Source: Helicobacter pylori NQ4053 (lineage in GTDB: Bacteria > Campylobacterota > Campylobacteria > Campylobacterales > Helicobacteraceae). Taken from it: 64,000 bases of DNA. The translations under genes were made by a program, and so were the position numbers. The number at the start of each line of letters is the position of its first letter. Position 1 is the first letter of the stretch. Below the pieces are notes generated by a model. That model worked only from the letters and a program-made list of their open reading frames with translations. It was not told the origin of the DNA and did no database searches. This document shows positions 58,870 through 64,000 of this stretch, piece after piece. The DNA lies in assembly GCF_000274605.1 (NCBI RefSeq), contig NZ_AKNV01000006.1, positions 310,001-374,000 of the forward strand, given 5' to 3'.

Positions 58870-59878
58870 TCTTAACAACTTAAGCGATGCACAAATCAAT
58901 GGCATGATTGATTATTTGCAAAACATCTTATTAGAAAGGGGAGGGCTTAAGCAAGAGCCACCACAAAATTCAAACTATTCACACAATTCAGAAGAAGATA
59001 AGGCGCAAAAAACACCCAATCAACCAGATAATTCAGAAAGCAAAGAAGCTTTACTTAAAGCTAAATCCGGTCAAATCAATTATCTTAAAACAAGGATTAT
59101 TCAAGGTTTGAAAGAAAAAAACTCGCCTTTTTGGGACAAACCTGAAATAGTGGCTAACAAAGAAAGAGGACATAACGCTTTAAACGGCGAACCTTATTGC
59201 AATCTTAACGACATGCTTTTAGATATGGAAAAGAACCGCTTGGGATTTAAAAGTAATGCATGGGTGAGTTTAGATGAAGCTAAAATGCTTGGAGCGAGCA
59301 AAGAAGAAAGAGATGCGATTTTTAAAGCCACTCAAGATAAGGAAATCTCGCCTGTTCGTTTGATGTTTATCAAAAACAAAGAGCTTGTGCCTTTAGTGGA
59401 TAATAATGGCGAATTAGTGATTGATAAAAACACTAAAAAACCTAAACACAAGCAGTTTCCTGTCATTGAAAATGGTCAAAAGGTGTTCAAACCTGCCTAC
59501 AGAGACATTGAGCCCCAAGCGCAATTCAAGTTTGTTTATAATGTAGAAATGTTTCCAAGCATTAACAAGGAAAAAATCAAACCTTTAAACTTGGACAAGC
59601 TCTCAAACTATGCCTATAAGACTAGGCTCTTCCATCAAAAAGATTATTCGCAAGAAAAAAGAGACAAGACAAACATTATTTACGAAGACTTGCATAAAGA
59701 TTTGTCTCCAGATAACAGGAATGAAGCTTTATTGGAAAGAATGCGTAGCTACACTCTGCTTAAAAATGAAAAATACAATCAATTAGCAAATGAAACAAAG
59801 CAACAAACCCAAACGCGCTCTCAATCTCAAAGCTATTATCAAAAGAAAAATAAAGCTTCTAGCGGTATTGAAAGGTAA
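58862..59878 (+). CDS. ArdC-like (DUF1738-like) protein
   Basis: The 338-residue protein from the ATG at 58862 (AGGAG 6 nt before it) has a segment of about 85-160 like the N-terminal domain of ArdC antirestriction proteins: ERGHNALNGEPYCNLN, then NAWVSLDEAKMLGA, and later FKFVYNVEMFPSI. In ArdC this domain binds single-stranded DNA and may cover the incoming strand. The metallopeptidase half of ArdC is absent; the C-terminus is Lys/Gln-rich. The similarity is remote and judged by eye. An upstream TTG-type extension to 58817 has no SD. Confidence 0.6.
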   Translation: MNNLNNLSDAQINGMIDYLQNILLERGGLKQEPPQNSNYSHNSEEDKAQKTPNQPDNSESKEALLKAKSGQINYLKTRIIQGLKEKNSPFWDKPEIVANKERGHNALNGEPYCNLNDMLLDMEKNRLGFKSNAWVSLDEAKMLGASKEERDAIFKATQDKEISPVRLMFIKNKELVPLVDNNGELVIDKNTKKPKHKQFPVIENGQKVFKPAYRDIEPQAQFKFVYNVEMFPSINKEKIKPLNLDKLSNYAYKTRLFHQKDYSQEKRDKTNIIYEDLHKDLSPDNRNEALLERMRSYTLLKNEKYNQLANETKQQTQTRSQSQSYYQKKNKASSGIER

Positions 59879-59884
59879 CTCATC

Positions 59885-61267
59885 ATGATAGATAAAGCAA
59901 GAAAAAACTTAAAAGACCTTAAAAGCATTTTTCTGTATTGGTATGAGATGTTTGGTTCTAATGATAAGTCTAAAGACATGATGAAAGCCTTTATGAAAGA
60001 TTTGGCTTTCGCTAAAAATAAAAATGAGATGATAAAAGCCCAAGATAACGAGTTGGTCAAAGAATTCATGCAAGAGTTAAACAGCCTCTCTTTTAAAGAG
60101 CAACTAGAGTTTTATCAGACCAATAGAGATTATGATCCCAGCCTTGACAATGATGAAAACTCAAGCGAATTATTAAACGCATTCATTGGATCTTTAGAAA
60201 AATTAGAAAAACAAGAGATTGCTCCTATTAGAGATCAAAAAAGAGAAAGCGGATTGCAAAACAATGAATATAATAAGGAAAACGGCGAACTTGTTCCCCT
60301 TGACAAAAAAGAAGCTTCAAAAGAAGAAGAACTGGAAAGCAAGGAAAAAGAATCAAAAGAGACACTGGGTTTTAACCACTCTTTAGGCGTTAATGTTTTA
60401 AGGAGTCGCGTTGAAGAAGCTAAAAATCATTTTAATGAAAAAGAAAAAGGCTCTAACAAGCGATTTAGCGATAAGGAATTTAAAAAATTTCTAAAAGACA
60501 GAGCTAAAAACGGCATGACTAATGAAGAAATGCAAGTGCTTTTATTGATAATCAACAACAAAAAAGGTAATCTAAGACCTAGTCATAAGGAATTTTTACA
60601 AGAATGCCTAATAGAAGCGGTTTTGCACAATAAAAATATCAATAAGACCACTGAGTATGCCATTAGAAACAATATCGCACACTTGCCCATCAATAAAACA
60701 GAAGGTTTTTTAGTTAGAACTTATAATCATTCATTGGGAATTTTTAATGAAAATATTGCTGAAAAACTTAAAATACCTAAAAAAGAAAAAGAAATACTAC
60801 AGCCTTTAAATGCAAACGAAGAACAAGCTTTAAACACCGCTTTAGAAAACAATGAAATAGACGCAAGAACTTTCAAATCATGGGAGTTTGGAAGCAAAGA
60901 AAACGCCTCTATGAGTGAAGAATTAACACAAAATAATTCTAAATTATCTCATTTTAATGAAAATAGCACCACTCAAAATAATGTAGGACAAAATAATGTA
61001 AAAGAGCCTAACAATAAAACCAATAACTCTAAACAAAATCATTCGCTTTCAAATTCGGATCTAACTTCAAATACTGACTACAACAAGCTTGTAGCGGACA
61101 TGTTTGAAAATCAAATGGACGCTAATGGCAATTATGTTGGCAAAAAATTTAGCACACAAGCTTACAACAGCAAAACTCCCTATAAAGTCGCTACCGGTAA
61201 TGCTAGTGAGCGTAGCGCTTATTTGTATTCAAAAAAACTAACCAAAAATGTTGGAATGGAGCGCTAA
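59885..61267 (+). CDS. Unknown charged protein sharing a 35-bp segment with the giant gene
   Basis: The 460-residue protein is hydrophilic, with Lys/Glu-rich helices in the first two thirds and an Asn-rich linker (about 340-395), then a compact C-terminal part (VADMFENQMDANGNY onward). Residues about 338-348 (KENASMSEELT) are identical, in DNA as well, to part of the giant gene. No signal or membrane segment is seen. It follows the ArdC-like gene by 6 nt and shares one base with the next gene (TAATG). The C-terminal motif could be a secretion signal, but that is a guess. Confidence 0.68.
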   Translation: MIDKARKNLKDLKSIFLYWYEMFGSNDKSKDMMKAFMKDLAFAKNKNEMIKAQDNELVKEFMQELNSLSFKEQLEFYQTNRDYDPSLDNDENSSELLNAFIGSLEKLEKQEIAPIRDQKRESGLQNNEYNKENGELVPLDKKEASKEEELESKEKESKETLGFNHSLGVNVLRSRVEEAKNHFNEKEKGSNKRFSDKEFKKFLKDRAKNGMTNEEMQVLLLIINNKKGNLRPSHKEFLQECLIEAVLHNKNINKTTEYAIRNNIAHLPINKTEGFLVRTYNHSLGIFNENIAEKLKIPKKEKEILQPLNANEEQALNTALENNEIDARTFKSWEFGSKENASMSEELTQNNSKLSHFNENSTTQNNVGQNNVKEPNNKTNNSKQNHSLSNSDLTSNTDYNKLVADMFENQMDANGNYVGKKFSTQAYNSKTPYKVATGNASERSAYLYSKKLTKNVGMER

Positions 61268-63534
61268 TGAAAAATCAACACAAAAATCCCCCAACAAAAG
61301 CTTTAATAAAGGAGCAAAAACAAATGAAAACTTATCCATATACCCATTTTTTATTTTTCTGCTTTATTCTAGGAGCGTTTTTATTAGGTTTGCTTAGTCC
61401 AGCTTATGCTTTGAGTATTATCACCACTAAAGAAATTGACGCTAATTTGCCTAATGGAGCGATAGAAAGCAGGGTGGTGTTAGGCAAGAGGGTGTTTAAA
61501 GTAGAAGCTCATGGGTTTTATTTTAGAAACAATGCAACTAACAGCATAGATATAGAAATCACCAGTCTTTTAAGAGACAATCAATCGTTTCCTTTGACTA
61601 GTAGCGCTAAAACCAGTTTAAAAATACCTCCTAACGCCAAGATTAAAAAATCCACTATCCTTGTTTTAAAGGGCGAGAATGCTGAAGAAGTAGCTAAGAT
61701 TTTAGGTATTAGCAAAGAAGAATACCAAAAGCTAGAAAACACCGCTCAAACCAAAGCGACCAATGACCCTATGTACGCTAACACGCCTTTTAGTAATGGC
61801 TCTGATAGTTCCGCTTACGATAACAATCCTAATAGCCCTAGCAATAACGCTATCAATGGTAAAGATGGTGCAAATGGGAGTAACGGCTATGGGATAAATG
61901 GCAACGATGGGATAAATGGGAGCAGTGGGAGTAATGGGAATAATTCAAATAATAATGCAATAGGCAGTGGTATTGATACAGATGGCGTGTTAGGGGTGGA
62001 TGGGGTGAATGGATCTAACTCTTCAAGCGGTGGCTCTGTAGGGGGTTATGAGAATAATTTCACTAATCATGGCTCTACTAACAATAACACAGGAGGGTAT
62101 GACAATTTTAATAATAATAGCTCAAGTGGTGGGAGTTTAGGGAATGGGGGGCTTTTCCCTATTCCTTTTGGTAATGGCGACACAAACAATTCCAATAATC
62201 CCACTAACACCACTAGCCCAACTAATGGCAGTAGTTCTAATAACGCCACCAATCCTAGTTCGCAAGAAAACAATTACTCCAGCCAGTATTGTAAAGCGCC
62301 AGAGTTAAGCCCCAACAACACGATGAAACTAGATGTTATCGCTAAAGATGGCTCTTGTATTTCTATGAACGCTTTAAGAGATGACACTAAATGCGCTTAT
62401 AGATACGATTTTGAAGCCGGTAAAGCCATCAAGCAAACGCAATACTACTATGTAGACAGGGAAAATAAAACGCAAAATATCGGTGGTTGTGTGGATTTAC
62501 AAGGCGCTCAATACGCCATGCAACTTTACAAAGATGACAGCAAATGCACCTTACAAACCACGAGCGATAAAGGTTATGGTATGGGGAAAACGCAAACCTT
62601 TCAAACTGAAATCGTGTTTCGTGGGATGGATAATTTAATCCATGTCGCTGTGCCTTGCAGCGATTATGCAAGGGTGCAAGACAGGATTGTTAGGTATGAA
62701 AAAAACGATAAAACCCAAACCTTAACGCCCATAGTAGATCAATATTACAATGATCCCAGCAATCCTAACAAGCAAGAGATTTTAAATCGTGGGATTGCCA
62801 CCCAATTAAGCTCGCAATATCAAGAATTTGCATGCGGTCAATGGGAATACAATGACGCTAAATTAGAAGCCAAAAGACCTACAATGCTAAAAAGCTATAA
62901 CAAGCTTAATGGCGAATGGGTAGAAGTTACGCCTTGTAATTTTGAAGCAGGGATTAAAAGCGGTGCGGTTGTTAGCCCTTATGTGATGGGTGTGTCCAGC
63001 TCTAAAGTCTTAAGCGATATTACTACAAGCCATTATTTTAGGATAGAAAGGAAAAATTATGGTGAGAGAGAACAATGCCAAAAACCTTATGGAGTCAATC
63101 GTTGCCAACCGCAATATTTCCATACTGATCCTAGTATCACTGATTGGAGCGCCACTTACAAAACCACTACCACTCAAACCACTCAACCTTATTTGCGCCC
63201 AGCCCAAGATAATGAAAGCCCCACAACCTACAATCTTATCACCACTCAAACCACCATCAACAGGACTCAAAGCGTTTTGAAAAACGAATTGCATTTGAGT
63301 AATGATTATTTGAAGTATGTAGAAATCCATCAAGGCTATTACAAGGATAATGATCTTAAACAATCGCAAGGCTATATTGATTGGTCCAATTACTACCTCA
63401 ATCAGAATGAAGGCTTTTGCTCTCAATACAGCATTTGGAGTGAAAGCACAAAAATTGGTAAGAATTGGTATCATTGGCGTGATAATAAAATTTCTTGCGC
63501 TCAAAGACTGATTTATAGACCTTTTCAAGGATAA
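61267..63534 (+). CDS. Large exported Asn/Gly-rich protein
   Basis: The 755-residue protein has a hydrophobic signal (about 28-48, ending PAYALS). A first domain (50-165) is followed by a collagen-like, Asn/Gly/Ser-rich spacer (about 175-330; repeated NGxDG and NGSNG units) and a C-terminal domain with about twelve Cys (about 340-755). Two starts are possible: the ATG at 61267 with GGAG 5 nt before it, and the ATG at 61324 (MKTYPYTHFLFF) with AAGGAG 9 nt before it; the second gives a more usual signal peptide. The spacer suggests a surface-exposed stalk, perhaps a pilus-associated adhesin. I know of no homologue with known function. Confidence 0.75.
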   Translation: MKNQHKNPPTKALIKEQKQMKTYPYTHFLFFCFILGAFLLGLLSPAYALSIITTKEIDANLPNGAIESRVVLGKRVFKVEAHGFYFRNNATNSIDIEITSLLRDNQSFPLTSSAKTSLKIPPNAKIKKSTILVLKGENAEEVAKILGISKEEYQKLENTAQTKATNDPMYANTPFSNGSDSSAYDNNPNSPSNNAINGKDGANGSNGYGINGNDGINGSSGSNGNNSNNNAIGSGIDTDGVLGVDGVNGSNSSSGGSVGGYENNFTNHGSTNNNTGGYDNFNNNSSSGGSLGNGGLFPIPFGNGDTNNSNNPTNTTSPTNGSSSNNATNPSSQENNYSSQYCKAPELSPNNTMKLDVIAKDGSCISMNALRDDTKCAYRYDFEAGKAIKQTQYYYVDRENKTQNIGGCVDLQGAQYAMQLYKDDSKCTLQTTSDKGYGMGKTQTFQTEIVFRGMDNLIHVAVPCSDYARVQDRIVRYEKNDKTQTLTPIVDQYYNDPSNPNKQEILNRGIATQLSSQYQEFACGQWEYNDAKLEAKRPTMLKSYNKLNGEWVEVTPCNFEAGIKSGAVVSPYVMGVSSSKVLSDITTSHYFRIERKNYGEREQCQKPYGVNRCQPQYFHTDPSITDWSATYKTTTTQTTQPYLRPAQDNESPTTYNLITTQTTINRTQSVLKNELHLSNDYLKYVEIHQGYYKDNDLKQSQGYIDWSNYYLNQNEGFCSQYSIWSESTKIGKNWYHWRDNKISCAQRLIYRPFQG

Positions 63535-63537
63535 GGC

Positions 63538-64000
63538 ATGAAAGCGTTAAAGACTTTTTTAAAAAAATCCTTTATTTTGTTATTGGCGGTTGCTTTAAAC
63601 CACTTAAACGCTGTGGCTATGATTGTAGATAATCCTACGCAGAACGCTTGGAATGGTGCTAAAAGAGCATGGGATGAAAGCAAGTGGGCTAAACATTTAG
63701 CCACTATCACTGAAAGGATCAAGCTCGCTCAAGACACATTAGATAGGGCTAATCAGACTCTTAATTCCATCAACAAAGTGAATGATGTTTTGAACAAAAC
63801 CAATCAATTTCTAACAGGCAGTATTTTAAGCGTCCCCAATCCCATGCAGTATGTAGAAAAAACCCAAAGTTTTGCCAAACAAGTTCAAGACAACGCTGAA
63901 AGGATCAAAGAAAATGCACAAAACTATGATATACGCAATCAAATTGCAGCCAAACGCATCTCTGAAAAATGCCCTGAACTCAATTGGGATGTCAGTCAGG
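63538..64000 (+). CDS. Exported protein, 5' part; possible VirB5/TrbJ-like
   Basis: The frame starts at 63538 just after the previous stop and runs past the window end (154 codons seen). It has a signal peptide (MKALKTFLKKSFILLLAVAL, then NHLNA) and a helical domain with repeated Asn/Thr/Lys heptads (IKLAQDTLDRANQTLNSINK) like VirB5/TrbJ minor pilus proteins. No virB5 has been seen elsewhere in this element. The call is tentative since the C-terminal part is missing. Confidence 0.6.
   Translation, partial: MKALKTFLKKSFILLLAVALNHLNAVAMIVDNPTQNAWNGAKRAWDESKWAKHLATITERIKLAQDTLDRANQTLNSINKVNDVLNKTNQFLTGSILSVPNPMQYVEKTQSFAKQVQDNAERIKENAQNYDIRNQIAAKRISEKCPELNWDVSQ

Larger units (their letters stand above)
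28351..64000. mobile_element. ICEHptfs4-type integrative conjugative element, left part
   Basis: From the AAGAATG motif at 28351 to the window end, all genes belong to a conjugative element: virB2-virB4, virB7-virB11, virD4, a MOBP relaxase with oriT, topoisomerase, primase-like protein, ParA, toxin-antitoxin and a 2668-residue methyltransferase-helicase. The order matches the tfs4 islands of H. pylori as I remember them. The island is inserted into the restriction gene. The right end, with the expected virB6 and XerT recombinase, is beyond 64000, so size and completeness cannot be judged. virB4 is interrupted, so self-transfer is doubtful. Confidence 0.93.

Noticed and set aside
63010-63528. 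172-codon minus-strand frame opposite the exported Asn/Gly-rich protein
   Set aside because: No SD, odd hydrophobic mix, and the plus frame is clearly coding; judged a shadow, unlike the nested frame at 56870-57667.

Overview
The window is almost certainly Helicobacter pylori chromosome. Gene content and order match the stretch known in strain 26695 as roughly HP1325-HP1354: fumC, crdA-crdB-czcB-czcA, azlDC, dnaJ, mnmA, nadD, nikR, exbB-exbD-tonB, a Hop outer-membrane protein, a TerC-like gene, corA, pgk, gapA, ung, plsC and ctpA. The DNA is AT-rich, SD sites are AAGGAG-like, -10 boxes are TATAAT-like, and mononucleotide runs sit inside surface and restriction genes, all typical of the species. 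HP numbers and symbols are from memory, not from a search.

Positions 1-24,700 are core chromosome: copper/metal efflux (crdA-czcA), a branched-chain amino-acid exporter pair (azlCD), chaperone and tRNA modification genes, NAD synthesis next to the nickel regulator NikR, the energy-transducing ExbB-ExbD-TonB set, a hopM/hopN-type porin broken by a one-base deletion in an A tract, and a minus-strand run from a TerC-like gene through pgk-gapA to ctpA.

Positions 24,805-28,357 hold a minus-strand type IIG-like restriction-modification gene. It is broken by three frame changes at homopolymers (including a C12 tract that looks like a phase switch), and its 5' end is cut off by a mobile element. The junction carries the AAGAATG motif that I recall as the XerT target of H. 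pylori tfs3/tfs4 elements.

From 28,351 to the window end is the left part of an integrative conjugative element of the ICEHptfs4 type. Plus-strand operon: a winged-helix-like protein, a primase-like protein, virB2, virB3, virB4 (split by an in-frame stop), a type IA topoisomerase, virB7, virB8, virB9, virB10, three small coiled-coil genes, virB11, a MobC-like gene, a small gene, a four-helix membrane protein and virD4. A minus-strand toxin-antitoxin pair follows, flanked by two 21-23 bp-spaced repeat arrays, then an oriT with a textbook MOBP nic site and its relaxase. A minus-strand block then encodes a Cys-rich lipoprotein, an RHH-like partner, ParA, and a 2668-residue methyltransferase-helicase with a second gene nested in another frame. 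The plus-strand end holds a 48-residue protein, an ArdC-like protein, an unknown protein, a large Asn/Gly-rich exported protein and the start of another exported protein. The right end of the element (expected virB6, xerT and others) lies outside the window.

How it fits together: VirB2-B4 and B7-B11 with VirD4 form a conjugation machine. The relaxase, the MobC-like protein and oriT mark the DNA to be moved. Primase, topoisomerase, ParA/RHH and the toxin-antitoxin pair suit replication or maintenance of the excised form. The ArdC-like protein and the giant methyltransferase-helicase are good candidates for protecting incoming DNA. The observations I consider most worth checking are the 798-nt gene overprinted on the giant gene with its own strong SD, the AEP-like domain lodged inside the primase Toprim fold, the split of the coupling protein into a membrane gene and an ATPase gene, and the repeat arrays around the toxin-antitoxin module.
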